Source of the DNA: JBBDWZ01 sp050732575
GTDB lineage: Bacteria > Gemmatimonadota > Gemmatimonadetes > Longimicrobiales > RSA9
Direction of reading: 5' to 3'
Length of the DNA stretch: 27,196 bases
NCBI GenBank assembly: GCA_050732575.1
Contig: JBOHRF010000038.1
Coordinates: 1-27,196, forward strand
A model generated the notes under the pieces. The model made no database searches and was not told the origin of the DNA. It was given only the letters and a program-made list of their open reading frames with translations. The position numbers were made by a program, and so were the translations under genes. Positions 7,068-14,615 of this stretch are shown one piece after another. Numbering within the stretch: the first letter of the stretch is position 1; each line of letters begins with the position of its first letter.

Positions 7068-7835
7068 GTGGCTGCTGAGCACCTAATCTACCCGCTGGAA
7101 AAGATTCGGGTGATCGACAACGCGACGTTGCAAGTCGAAACTGCACGCCCACCCAGCCCACTTCGGTGGGTCTGGGAATGGGCCAAGTCTCTACTCATTG
7201 CATTCGTACTCTTTCTGTTTATCCGCACGTTCCTCGTGGAAGCGTTCCGCATCCCCACGGGCAGTATGGAGAACACGCTTCTGGTGGGTGATTTCCTTCT
7301 GGTGAACAAAGCGGTGTTTGGTGCGCAGATTCCGATCGTGCACCTGAATCTGCCTGCCCTGGCGCAGCCTCGTCGTGGCGAGGTCGTTGTGTTCATGCCG
7401 CCGCACGATCAGGGCAAGTACTATGTCAAGCGCGTGCTCGGCATGCCCGGTGACACCATCGAGATGCGCGAGAAGCGACTGTACGTGAATCGGCGCCGTC
7501 AACGCGAGCCCTATGTGCGACTGGGCTCTCAACCGGGCGACGCCTACGCTCCGAGTATGATCTGGCAGTGCGATTTCCGTCCTAGCAATACTCGGCGCCG
7601 ATGCCGGCCAACACGTGACAACTGGGGGCCCGTGGTCGTGCCGCCAGGAAATTTCCTCATGCTCGGTGACAATCGCGATGACTCCGAGGATTCTCGCTAC
7701 TGGGGATTCGTCGAGCGGAGCGCCATCAAAGGGCGGCCGCTTTTTATCTATTACTCTTTCGACGCGAGCAGGCTGCGCGTACTACCGTGGTTGACGGAAA
7801 TACGTTGGAACCGGATCGGGGGCGTCATCAGTTAG
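7068..7835 (+). CDS. lepB: Signal peptidase I
   Basis: Signal peptidase I is the membrane serine protease that removes signal peptides from exported proteins. From the GTG at 7068 the product has 255 residues. One membrane segment lies at about 40-56 (SLLIAFVLFLFIRTFL), followed by the catalytic serine S66 in PTGSMENTL and the catalytic lysine K121 in YYVKRVLGMPGD. The GDNRDDSEDSRYWG box near the C-terminus is typical of the family. The GTG start is set by the promoter at 7032-7060 and would make the mRNA nearly leaderless. A second choice is the GTG at 7110, preceded by GGAAAAG. The downstream rpoD start lies 161 bases away. Confidence 0.9.
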   Translation: MAAEHLIYPLEKIRVIDNATLQVETARPPSPLRWVWEWAKSLLIAFVLFLFIRTFLVEAFRIPTGSMENTLLVGDFLLVNKAVFGAQIPIVHLNLPALAQPRRGEVVVFMPPHDQGKYYVKRVLGMPGDTIEMREKRLYVNRRRQREPYVRLGSQPGDAYAPSMIWQCDFRPSNTRRRCRPTRDNWGPVVVPPGNFLMLGDNRDDSEDSRYWGFVERSAIKGRPLFIYYSFDASRLRVLPWLTEIRWNRIGGVIS

Positions 7836-7996
7836 GTCCTGAGGCGCCGGGCCCGCGCGTCGACGATCGAGTTGGTGATGCCGACCTCGATCGATTCAAT
7901 GATTATCACGCGGCTGAGGAGTCCGAACAGCTCAGCCGCCGACCCAATCGCATTCGCAGAACAGTGCAGAAACCCGAGTCCGCATCGGAGCGCCGC

Positions 7997-8857
7997 ATGA
8001 GCTTTTCGCCCGGCCGCCGGGGCACGTACGATGAGAGCTCGCTCGATCAGTACCTCAAGGAGATCAGTGCCTATCCACTGCTCAAACGAGAGGACGAAAT
8101 CGAGCTGGCCAAGAAGATCCGAGATGGCTCCGAAGAATCGCTCAACAAACTGGTCCGTTCCAATCTGCGCTTCGTGGTCTCCGTGGCGAAGAAGTATCAG
8201 AACCAGGGCGTCGCTCTCGGTGACCTCATCAATGAGGGCAACCTCGGCCTGATCCGCGCCGCGCACAAATTCGACGAGACCAAAGGCATCAAATTCATTT
8301 CCTACGCGGTCTGGTGGATCCGTCAAGCGATCCTCCAGGCACTGGCAGAGCAAAGCCGAATTGTGCGCGTGCCGCTGAACCGTGCGGGCGCGCTCCACCG
8401 CATCGGCAAACGCACGTCCGCCTTGCTTCAGGAGTTGGGGCGCGAACCCACGGTGGAAGAGATCGCCGGCGAGCTGGATCTTTCCGAGGAAGAGGTCGAG
8501 CGCACGCTCGCCATCTCGCAGACCCACCTTTCGCTGGATGCACCGCTCACGCCCGGGGAGGACAATCGGCTGCTCGACTATCTGCCCGATCAGCTGTCAT
8601 CCGGACCCGACGATGAGACCTATGAGCGCGCCCTGGCCAACACCATCGAAGAGGCACTCGGCACCCTCAAAGAACGCGAAGCCAAGGTGCTGCGCCTCTA
8701 CTTCGGTCTGGAGAGCGCCGAACCCATGACCCTCGAAGAGATTGGTTCGCTCCTCGGTATCACCCGTGAGAGAGTCCGGCAGATCAAGGAAAAGGCGCTG
8801 GTCAGGCTCCGCCACGCCTCGCGCTCCCGTTTCCTCGAGACCTTCATGCAGCAATAA
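7997..8857 (+). CDS. rpoD: Primary RNA polymerase sigma factor, short RpoD/SigA type
   Basis: The product has 286 residues and directs housekeeping promoter recognition. Region 1.2 is at about 15-45 (SLDQYLKEISAYPLL), region 2 at about 55-120 including the -10-recognising KGIKFISYAVWWIRQAI, region 3 at about 125-195, and region 4 at about 215-280 with TLEEIGSLLGITRERVRQIK for -35 binding. Region 1.1 and the long non-conserved insert of proteobacterial RpoD are absent, as in primary sigma factors of Bacteroidota and relatives. The ATG at 7997 is preceded by GGAG at 7987-7990. The same frame stays open upstream into lepB (to about 7787), but that extension is low in sigma-like sequence and was left out. 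Confidence 0.93.
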   Translation: MSFSPGRRGTYDESSLDQYLKEISAYPLLKREDEIELAKKIRDGSEESLNKLVRSNLRFVVSVAKKYQNQGVALGDLINEGNLGLIRAAHKFDETKGIKFISYAVWWIRQAILQALAEQSRIVRVPLNRAGALHRIGKRTSALLQELGREPTVEEIAGELDLSEEEVERTLAISQTHLSLDAPLTPGEDNRLLDYLPDQLSSGPDDETYERALANTIEEALGTLKEREAKVLRLYFGLESAEPMTLEEIGSLLGITRERVRQIKEKALVRLRHASRSRFLETFMQQ

Positions 8858-8860
8858 CCG

Positions 8861-8884
8861 ACCGACCGTATCCCTTCGGTCGGT
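8861..8884 (+). terminator. Possible transcription terminator hairpin after rpoD
   Basis: ACCGACCG (8861-8868) and CGGTCGGT (8877-8884) form a perfect 8-bp GC-rich stem with an 8-base loop, four bases after the rpoD stop. A second small palindrome, CCAAC-A-GTTGG, follows at 8886-8896. No U-tract follows, so intrinsic termination is uncertain and the hairpin may instead protect the 3' end. Confidence 0.45.
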
Positions 8885-8954
8885 GCCAACAGTTGGATGG
8901 AGCGGCTACGCTTCAACCCTGCCCGCGTCCACTCATGCCCCTGATCCCCTCGCC

Positions 8955-8983
8955 TTGCTCGAACCTGAGCGGCCCGTTATCGT
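8955..8983 (+). promoter_or_regulatory. Predicted sigma-70 promoter of the rplM operon
   Basis: TTGCTC (8955-8960) and TATCGT (8978-8983) are separated by 17 bases; each matches four of six consensus positions. The predicted start near 8990 leaves a leader of about 30 bases before the rplM ATG at 9020. It lies in the only gap between rpoD and the ribosomal genes. Confidence 0.45.
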
Positions 8984-9019
8984 TCAAAGCTGTTTCGCTT
9001 TAGAGCGTTTTGGGGTTCC

Positions 9020-9448
9020 ATGAAGACGTATACGCCGAGACCGGCCGAGATCCAGCGACGCTGGTGGGTCGTGGATGCGGACGGAAAAGTTTTGGGCCGG
9101 CTGGCCAGCGAGATTGCTCAGGTCCTGCGCGGCAAACACAAGCCGATGTTCACGCCTCACCTGGACACCGGCGATTTTGTCATTGTCATTAACGCCGACC
9201 GCATCCGGCTGACCGGGAATAAGGCCGAGGACAAAGCGTACTTCCGTCACACTGGATATATCGGCGGCGAGAAATTCATCCCGTTCAAGGACATGTTGGC
9301 GCGGCATCCCGAGCGCGTCATCAACTTGGCCGTGAAGGGTATGCTGCCCAAGAACAACCTGGGGCGGCTCATGCGTCGAAAGCTCAAGGTGTACGCCGGC
9401 TCGAATCACCCTCACGAAGCGCAACGCCCGGAGGCTCTGGAGTTCTGA
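9020..9448 (+). CDS. rplM: 50S ribosomal protein L13
   Basis: L13 is an early-assembling large-subunit protein. The 142-residue length is standard. Diagnostic stretches are WWVVDADGKVLGRLAS (about 15-30), LRGKHKPMFTPHLDTGDFVI (about 37-56) and GMLPKNNLGRLMRRKLKVYAG (about 108-128). It is the first gene of the rplM-rpsI pair, and the next gene starts one base after its stop. The ATG at 9020 has only a weak GGGG upstream. Confidence 0.97.
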   Translation: MKTYTPRPAEIQRRWWVVDADGKVLGRLASEIAQVLRGKHKPMFTPHLDTGDFVIVINADRIRLTGNKAEDKAYFRHTGYIGGEKFIPFKDMLARHPERVINLAVKGMLPKNNLGRLMRRKLKVYAGSNHPHEAQRPEALEF

Positions 9449-9449
9449 T

Positions 9450-9845
9450 ATGTCGACCGTGCTTCAATATCACGGCGTTGGACGCCGCAAGACGGGCGTG
9501 GCTCGGGTGTGGCTGCGACCGGGGTCAGGTGAGTGGAACGTCAACGGGCGCTCGCTGGATGAATATTTCCCACGGCTGGCTCACCAGCAGCATGCTCAGG
9601 AGCCGCTGGCAGCAGTGAACATGTTGGGTCGGTTCGACGTGAAGGCCACGGTTGAGGGTGGCGGCGACACGGGTCAGTCCGGAGCCGTGCGGCTGGCCCT
9701 TGCCCGGGCCCTGCTGAAATACGATGCGGACCTGCGCCCAACGCTCCGGTCCAAGGGCATGTTGACGCGGGACGCCCGTGAGGTCGAGCGTAAGAAGCCC
9801 GGTCGGCCGGGCGCACGTAAGCGGTTCCAATTCTCCAAGCGCTGA
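9450..9845 (+). CDS. rpsI: 30S ribosomal protein S9
   Basis: S9 is the small-subunit protein whose C-terminal tail reaches the P-site tRNA. The 131 residues include GVGRRKTGVARVWLRPG at about 9-25 and the canonical basic tail ending RKRFQFSKR. It starts one base after the rplM stop, with GGAG inside the end of rplM as the likely ribosome-binding site. It pairs with rplM as in most bacteria. Confidence 0.97.
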   Translation: MSTVLQYHGVGRRKTGVARVWLRPGSGEWNVNGRSLDEYFPRLAHQQHAQEPLAAVNMLGRFDVKATVEGGGDTGQSGAVRLALARALLKYDADLRPTLRSKGMLTRDAREVERKKPGRPGARKRFQFSKR

Positions 9846-9884
9846 TCGTTGCGACGTGGCGCTGCTGTGCGCCGCTGATTACTG

Positions 9885-9906
9885 GCAGGCGGCCATGGCC
9901 GCCTGC
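9885..9906. repeat. 22-bp perfect palindrome between rpsI and rpsB
   Basis: GCAGGCGGCCA is followed directly by its own reverse complement, giving a perfect 22-bp palindrome 40 bases after the rpsI stop. As RNA it would form an eight- to nine-pair GC stem with a tiny loop. It is followed by ATGTGGCAAAAATTC rather than a T-run, so it is a weak terminator candidate, or it could bind a dimeric protein as DNA. Confidence 0.7.
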
Positions 9907-9940
9907 ATGTGGCAAAAATTCACGAGGTGCTGGACGCGAA

Positions 9941-10005
9941 CCTGGGGTCTCCGAGAGGAGTCAGGCGCGCGAGTGAAGGCACCCCAGGCCGGGTGATTGA
10001 CCCGG
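9941..10005 (+). promoter_or_regulatory. Structured RNA leader of rpsB (candidate S2 autoregulatory element)
   Basis: Three helices can form just upstream of rpsB. P1 pairs CCTGGGGT (9941-9948) with ACCCCAGG (9981-9988). P2, directly inside it, pairs CTCC (9949-9952) with GGAG (9957-9960) around a GAGA loop, a GNRA tetraloop. P3, directly after P1, pairs CCGGGT (9989-9994) with ACCCGG (10000-10005). The helices abut and could stack. The element ends 21 bases before the rpsB ATG. Autogenous control of rpsB by S2 is known in other bacteria; this element matches none I can name. Confidence 0.5.
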
Positions 10006-10026
10006 ACCAACCCAAGGCAAGGTAAG

Positions 10027-10929
10027 ATGGTCGAGCAGCAGCTCAAGGAGCTCCTCGAGGCCGGTGTCCATTTCGGCCATCAGAGCAGCCGTTGGAATCC
10101 GAAGATGCGGCGATTCATCTTCGCAGAGCGCAACGGCATTCATATCATCGATCTCCAAAAAACAATTCGAGCATTAGAGGAAGCGCAACGCGCGGTTCGA
10201 GAAGTCACACTCAACGGCGATCGCGTGTTTTTTGTGTGCACCAAGCGGCAGCTTCGCTTGATCATCGAGCAGGAGGCCACGCGTTGTGCTGGCTTCTACG
10301 TAACGGAGCGCTGGTTGGGTGGCATGTTGACCAATTTCTCGACCATTCGTAAGCAGATTCGGCGGCTGAAAGAGCTCGAGCGCGGATTGGAAGAAGGCGC
10401 GTACGAGTTCTACACGAAAAAGGAGCAGCTCCTGCTGTCCCGTGAGAAGGAAAAGCTGGAGAAGTATTTGGGCGGTGTGAAGGAGATGGGTCGTTTGCCG
10501 GGTGCCATTTTCGTTGTCGATGCCAAGAAGGAAACCATCGCGGTTCGGGAAGCCAACAAACTGAACATCCCGGTGATTGCCATTGCGGATACCAACGCGG
10601 ATCCGGACGTGATCGATTACCCGATTCCGGGAAACGACGATGCCATTCGCTCGGTTTCCGTGATCACGCGTGCCATAGCGGATACCATCGAGCAAACGCG
10701 ACGCGAACTGCCGGCCGATGCACGCCGCCGGGCGGACGAATTGGAGGCGGTCACTTACTCGAGCGAGGGTGGCCTGGCGCAGGACGCGGCGACGCCGGAA
10801 GAGAAAGTGAAGCGTCGGCGCCCGCGCCGGAAGCGCCGGCCGCGACCCGAGATGATCGCGAATTTGCGCACGCCGGGCGAAGAGGAAGAAGCCGCCAGCA
10901 CCGCCGAGCCTGAAACCGAGGAAGCCTGA
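10027..10929 (+). CDS. rpsB: 30S ribosomal protein S2 with long charged C-terminal tail
   Basis: S2 joins late in 30S assembly at the head-body junction. The core (about residues 1-225) carries LLEAGVHFGHQSSRWNPKM near the start and IPGNDDAIRSVSVITRAIAD near 198-217. The ATG at 10027 is preferred because it starts exactly at the family N-terminus and has AAGGTAAG before it; a TTG at 9997 would add ten residues inside the P3 hairpin. The tail from about 226 to 300 is an extension: a strongly basic patch (KVKRRRPRRKRRPRP, about 258-272) followed by an acidic end (EEEEAASTAEPETEEA). Typical S2 has about 230-260 residues. Confidence 0.96.
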   Translation: MVEQQLKELLEAGVHFGHQSSRWNPKMRRFIFAERNGIHIIDLQKTIRALEEAQRAVREVTLNGDRVFFVCTKRQLRLIIEQEATRCAGFYVTERWLGGMLTNFSTIRKQIRRLKELERGLEEGAYEFYTKKEQLLLSREKEKLEKYLGGVKEMGRLPGAIFVVDAKKETIAVREANKLNIPVIAIADTNADPDVIDYPIPGNDDAIRSVSVITRAIADTIEQTRRELPADARRRADELEAVTYSSEGGLAQDAATPEEKVKRRRPRRKRRPRPEMIANLRTPGEEEEAASTAEPETEEA

Positions 10930-10950
10930 TCGCGGGTTCCTCCGGTCGCT

Positions 10951-10974
10951 CAGCGCTGGAAGCGCTGCAGCGCT
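10951..10974 (+). promoter_or_regulatory. Hairpin with triple AGCGCT in the rpsB-tsf gap
   Basis: The 123-base gap between rpsB and tsf has three AGCGCT palindromes at 10952-10957, 10961-10966 and 10969-10974. The first two form CAGCGCT-GGA-AGCGCTG, a perfect seven-pair stem with a three-base loop. The third copy allows an alternative pairing. No U-run follows. It may be an attenuator or processing site that sets the S2 to EF-Ts ratio; this is inference. Confidence 0.4.
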
Positions 10975-11052
10975 GCCCGTGCAGCCCTGCGGCGCTTCTT
11001 AACATCCGGGCAGTCGGGCCAGGGTTGAACATACACGTGGAAGAAAGCGAAC

Positions 11053-11655
11053 ATGTCAGAGATTTCAGCGGCTCAGGTGAAGGAGCTACGCGAGCGTACA
11101 GGCGCCGGGATGATGGAATGCAAGAAAGCGTTGCAGGAGTCGAATGGTGAGATGGAGCGGGCCATCGACATACTGCGTGCGCGCGGTGCCGCCAAAGCTG
11201 CCAAGCGTGCTGAACGGGCCGCCCGGGAGGGCACGGTAGCGAGCTATGTGCACCTGGGCGGCAAGGTTGGCGTACTGATCGAGTTGAGCTGTGAAACCGA
11301 CTTTGTAGCGCGCAACGAAGAGTTTCAGCGGCTGGCGCGCGACCTGGCCATGCACATCGCCGCCAGCAGTCCGATTGCGCTGAGCGCGGGGGACGTACCG
11401 GCCCAGGTAGTCGAGCGCGAGCGCGCCGTCTATCTGGAGCAGGTCAAGGCCGAGGGCAAACCGGAAAAGATGTGGGATAAGATCGTCGAGGGTAAGTTGA
11501 GCCGGTTTTACAAGGACAACACGCTGCTCGAACAGATCTTCGTCAAGGATCCGGACGCCAAGAAGACGGTGGGCGATATTGTGACCGAAGCCGCAGCCAA
11601 GACCGGTGAGAACATCGCGGTGCGCCGTTTCGCCTACTTCAAACTCGGCGAATAA
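11053..11655 (+). CDS. tsf: Elongation factor Ts, short form
   Basis: EF-Ts is the guanine-nucleotide exchange factor for EF-Tu. The 200-residue length matches short EF-Ts proteins such as that of Thermus rather than the 283-residue E. coli form. The N-terminal UBA-like domain carries VKELRERTGAGMMECKKAL (about 9-27), and the EF-Tu-contacting TDFVARNEEF is at about 80-89. The end GENIAVRRFAYFKL is typical. The stop abuts the pyrH ATG (TAAATG), so translation is probably coupled. Confidence 0.96.
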   Translation: MSEISAAQVKELRERTGAGMMECKKALQESNGEMERAIDILRARGAAKAAKRAERAAREGTVASYVHLGGKVGVLIELSCETDFVARNEEFQRLARDLAMHIAASSPIALSAGDVPAQVVERERAVYLEQVKAEGKPEKMWDKIVEGKLSRFYKDNTLLEQIFVKDPDAKKTVGDIVTEAAAKTGENIAVRRFAYFKLGE

Positions 11656-12375
11656 ATGCCTGCGTCTGAGCTGAAGTATCGGCGCGCCTTGTTGAAGTTG
11701 AGTGGGGAAGCGCTGGCGGGCGAACAGGGGTTTGGCATCTCGGCCGCGGTGGTCAATCGGCTGACCAACGAGGTCACGACCCTCTATCAGGCCGGCGTTA
11801 CGCTGGGCCTGGTGATCGGTGGCGGCAACATCGTGCGTGGCACCAAGGCCAGTGAAGACGGCATGGATCGGGTCAGTGCCGACTACATGGGCATGCTGGC
11901 TACCGTGATCAACGCACTGGCCATGCAGGACGCGTTGGAGCGAAAGGGCGTGAACACGCGGGTCATGACGGCCATTCGCATGGAGGCTCTGGCCGAACCC
12001 TACATTCGGCGCCGCGCACTTCGGCACCTGGACAAAGGTCGGGTCGTGATTTTCGCGGGCGGCACGGGGAACCCGTATTTCTCCACAGATACAGCGGCCG
12101 TATTACGCGCCATTGAGATGAACGCGGATGTACTGATCAAAGCCACCAAGGTCGAAGGCGTGTATAGCGCGGATCCGCGGTTGTACGCGGAGGCAGAATT
12201 CATCCCATCGCTGTCGTTTCACGATGTCTTGACGCGCGAGCTGGGTGTGATGGACGCGGCCGCGGTCTCGCTCTGCAAGGACAACGATCTGCCTATCATC
12301 GTACTCAACATCCATCATCCGGGTGCCGTGCTGGGTGCGTTGCGCGGCCAGGAGATGGGTACGCTCATCTCGTAG
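11656..12375 (+). CDS. pyrH: UMP kinase
   Basis: It phosphorylates UMP to UDP with ATP, the bacterial hexameric type of the amino-acid kinase fold. The 239 residues include KLSGEAL at 14-20, the phosphate-binding GGGNIVRG at 55-62, the DYMGMLATVINALAMQDALE helix at about 76-95 and the TGNPYFSTDTAA nucleotide-site block at about 137-148. The start codon directly follows the tsf stop. The tsf-pyrH-frr order is a widely conserved cluster. Confidence 0.97.
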   Translation: MPASELKYRRALLKLSGEALAGEQGFGISAAVVNRLTNEVTTLYQAGVTLGLVIGGGNIVRGTKASEDGMDRVSADYMGMLATVINALAMQDALERKGVNTRVMTAIRMEALAEPYIRRRALRHLDKGRVVIFAGGTGNPYFSTDTAAVLRAIEMNADVLIKATKVEGVYSADPRLYAEAEFIPSLSFHDVLTRELGVMDAAAVSLCKDNDLPIIVLNIHHPGAVLGALRGQEMGTLIS

Positions 12376-12417
12376 GGATCGTACATCGGTCCATCCATTC
12401 TCCAGAGGCGGAGGCCC

Positions 12418-12969
12418 ATGCAATCGATCAACGACGCACGGATTCACATGGAGAAGGCAGTGGAGGCGATGCGGCGCGAGTTTTCCGGGGTACGCACGGG
12501 TAAGGCATCGCCCGCGCTGCTCGATGTGGTGCGGGTCGATGCTTACGGTTCGAAGATGCCCGTGAATCAAGTGGCCACGGTGAGCGCGCCCGAGCCCCGC
12601 ATGTTGATTGTGCAGCCCTGGGACAAGTCGTTGTTGCACGCCATCGAGAAGGCCATCCAGATAGCGGAGTTGGGGTTGAATCCCGCCAGCGATGGCAATG
12701 TGATTCGCGTGCCCATCCCGACCTTGACCGAGGAACGGCGCAAGGAAATGGTGCGCATACTGCACAAACTGGCTGAGGAGGGGCGCGTGGCCGTGCGGCA
12801 CGCGCGGCAAGAGGCCAACAAAGAGTTGAAGCACAAACAATCGGCCCATGAGATTTCTGAGGACGACGCGCATCGTCAAATGGAAGAAGTGCAGAAGATG
12901 ACCGACAACTTCATTCACAGGATCGATGAGCTGCTGAAGGCCAAGGAGCACGAGGTGTTGGAGGTTTAG
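12418..12969 (+). CDS. frr: Ribosome recycling factor
   Basis: With EF-G it splits the post-termination ribosome. The 183-residue length is standard. Characteristic segments are REFSGVRTGKASPALLD (about 20-36), the VRVDAYGSKMPVNQVATVS block (about 39-57) and PTLTEERRKEMVRILHKLAEEGRVAVR in the second half. A strong GGCGGAGG ribosome-binding site precedes the ATG. The stop shares one base with the uppS GTG start. Confidence 0.97.
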   Translation: MQSINDARIHMEKAVEAMRREFSGVRTGKASPALLDVVRVDAYGSKMPVNQVATVSAPEPRMLIVQPWDKSLLHAIEKAIQIAELGLNPASDGNVIRVPIPTLTEERRKEMVRILHKLAEEGRVAVRHARQEANKELKHKQSAHEISEDDAHRQMEEVQKMTDNFIHRIDELLKAKEHEVLEV

Positions 12970-13727
12970 TGGCCACGGCCGCCACCCCAGGCGCGCTGCT
13001 CGAGCAGATCCGCGGCGACGGCCCGCTGCCGGCGCACATTGCCATCATCATGGATGGCAATGGTCGATGGGCGGCGCAGCGCGGGCTGCCTCGATTCCGC
13101 GGCCACACCGCTGGCATGGACGCGGTGCGAGATGTCGTGGAAGGCTGCATCGAGGCAGGTGTGGGTGTGCTCACCCTGTATGCGTTCTCTCAGGAAAACT
13201 GGAACCGGCCGATATCGGAGGTATCGGCGCTCATGCGTCTGTTGCAGCGTTACGTGGTGAAGGAGCGCGCTGAGCTGGTGCGCCAGGGTGTCGAGGTCAA
13301 GGTATTCGGCGACCTCGAGCGGGTGCCGCGTCTGCCCCGCCGAGCGATTGAGTCGGTGATGAACGCTACCCGCGGCCTGAAACATTTGCGGCTGAATTTG
13401 ATGATCAGCTACGGCGGCCGGGCCGAGATCGTGCGGGCGGCCCAGCAACTGGCCGAGCGCGTGCGCACGGGTGCGCTGCAGCCCGGTGAGATCAACGAAA
13501 AAATCTTTGCCGGCGCCCTCTATACTGCAGATTTGCCGGATCCCGATCTTCTCATCCGGACATCGGGAGAGCTGCGCATCAGCAATTTTCTGCTCTGGCA
13601 GCTGGCCTATACGGAGTTGTTCATCACGCCTGTACTCTGGCCGGAATTCCGGCGCCAACATCTCTACGAGGCCATCTACGACTACCAGAGACGCGAGCGG
13701 CGTTTCGGCCGGGTCACGGCGGTCTAG
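12969..13727 (+). CDS. uppS: Isoprenyl transferase (undecaprenyl diphosphate synthase)
   Basis: This cis-prenyltransferase adds isopentenyl units to make the C55 carrier lipid for cell-wall polymers. The product has 252 residues. The signature HIAIIMDGNGRWAAQRG is at about 23-39 with catalytic D29. FSQENWNRP lies near 74-82, and the substrate-binding RTSGELRISNFLLWQLAYTE block lies near 197-216. The GTG start at 12969 overlaps the frr stop by one base. It is followed three bases later by cdsA, the usual order. Confidence 0.96.
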   Translation: MATAATPGALLEQIRGDGPLPAHIAIIMDGNGRWAAQRGLPRFRGHTAGMDAVRDVVEGCIEAGVGVLTLYAFSQENWNRPISEVSALMRLLQRYVVKERAELVRQGVEVKVFGDLERVPRLPRRAIESVMNATRGLKHLRLNLMISYGGRAEIVRAAQQLAERVRTGALQPGEINEKIFAGALYTADLPDPDLLIRTSGELRISNFLLWQLAYTELFITPVLWPEFRRQHLYEAIYDYQRRERRFGRVTAV

Positions 13728-13730
13728 AGC

Positions 13731-14615
13731 ATGGCCGGTGAGTTGGCGAAGCGCGTTGCCGTCGCGATGGTCGGGATCCCACTCCTGCTGGTGGTGATCT
13801 ACCTGGGTGGCTGGTTCCTTGCCTCTCTGCTCGCTGCGGTCGCGGCTCTCGGCACACTCGAGTTCTATCGCCTGGTGCGCAGCAGTGATGTGCAGCCGTT
13901 CGATTTGCCCGGTGCCGCCGGTTCGGCATTGCTGGTGTTGACGGCGACCACCGGGACGCCAGTCGTGGGCGGGAGTCGGATGTGGAACACGGCGGTGCTA
14001 CTCATGATCGTCTTTCTTGTCCTCGCCGTTTGGAAACGCGCACCCAACCGGCGGCCCCTGGCAGCGACCGCCACCACGATGGCGGGCGCCCTGTTCGTGG
14101 GCGGCTCGCTCGCTTATGCCGTATGGCTGAGGGAGATTCCCGGCATCACCCAGGGCCCCTTATCGCCGAAAGATTTCTCGACGGCCTGGCGCGGCACTGC
14201 GCTCGTTGCTTTTCCCCTGGTCATTATCTGGCTCAGTGACAGCTTTGCGTATTTTACCGGGCGCGCGTTCGGTCGACGGAAGCTTCTTCCCCGGGTGAGC
14301 CCGGGCAAAACTGTGGAGGGAGCAGTGGCGGGTTTGCTGGCCGGCACTGCAGTCGCGATTCTGTTGGGCAGGAGCATACTGGGTCCGCAAGTTGGGGTAG
14401 CTGCATCGCCTCTTCTTTGGGCCTGCGGCGGCGTCACGATTGCTGCTTTCGGTCAGCTGGGCGATTTGGCGGAGTCACTGCTCAAGCGGGAAGCGGGAGT
14501 CAAAGACTCAGGCACCTTGCTGCCGGGACATGGCGGCGTTCTGGACCGCTTCGACGCACTTTTCTTCGCCTTTCCCGTGTCGTACTGGTTCCTGCGTTGG
14601 GTAGGCCTGCAATGA
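13731..14615 (+). CDS. cdsA: Phosphatidate cytidylyltransferase (CDP-diacylglycerol synthase)
   Basis: It makes CDP-diacylglycerol from CTP and phosphatidic acid in the inner membrane. The 294-residue protein has about seven or eight hydrophobic segments from residue 9 on. The family signature near the C-terminus, running from GQLGDLAESLLKREAGVKDS to LPGHGGVLDRFDALFF, is complete at about 242-278. The stop overlaps the dxr ATG (ATGA at 14612-14615). Confidence 0.95.
   Translation: MAGELAKRVAVAMVGIPLLLVVIYLGGWFLASLLAAVAALGTLEFYRLVRSSDVQPFDLPGAAGSALLVLTATTGTPVVGGSRMWNTAVLLMIVFLVLAVWKRAPNRRPLAATATTMAGALFVGGSLAYAVWLREIPGITQGPLSPKDFSTAWRGTALVAFPLVIIWLSDSFAYFTGRAFGRRKLLPRVSPGKTVEGAVAGLLAGTAVAILLGRSILGPQVGVAASPLLWACGGVTIAAFGQLGDLAESLLKREAGVKDSGTLLPGHGGVLDRFDALFFAFPVSYWFLRWVGLQ

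Noticed and set aside
7787..7996. 70-codon upstream extension of rpoD
   Set aside because: It starts inside lepB, its sequence is not sigma-like, and the ATG at 7997 has a good GGAG and begins just ahead of region 1.2.
9906..9925. Sigma-54 promoter-like TGGCA upstream of rpsB
   Set aside because: The expected TTGCA partner at the -12 position is missing.
11086..12027. 313-codon open frame antisense to tsf and pyrH
   Set aside because: Both plus-strand genes are unmistakable; the antisense product is low in recognisable structure and spans two genes.
12103..12951. 282-codon open frame antisense to pyrH and frr
   Set aside because: It is a compositional shadow of two well-identified genes.
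14417..14611. Upstream extension of dxr into cdsA
   Set aside because: It would overlap cdsA by about 200 bases; the ATG at 14612 begins exactly at the conserved NADPH-binding N-terminus.
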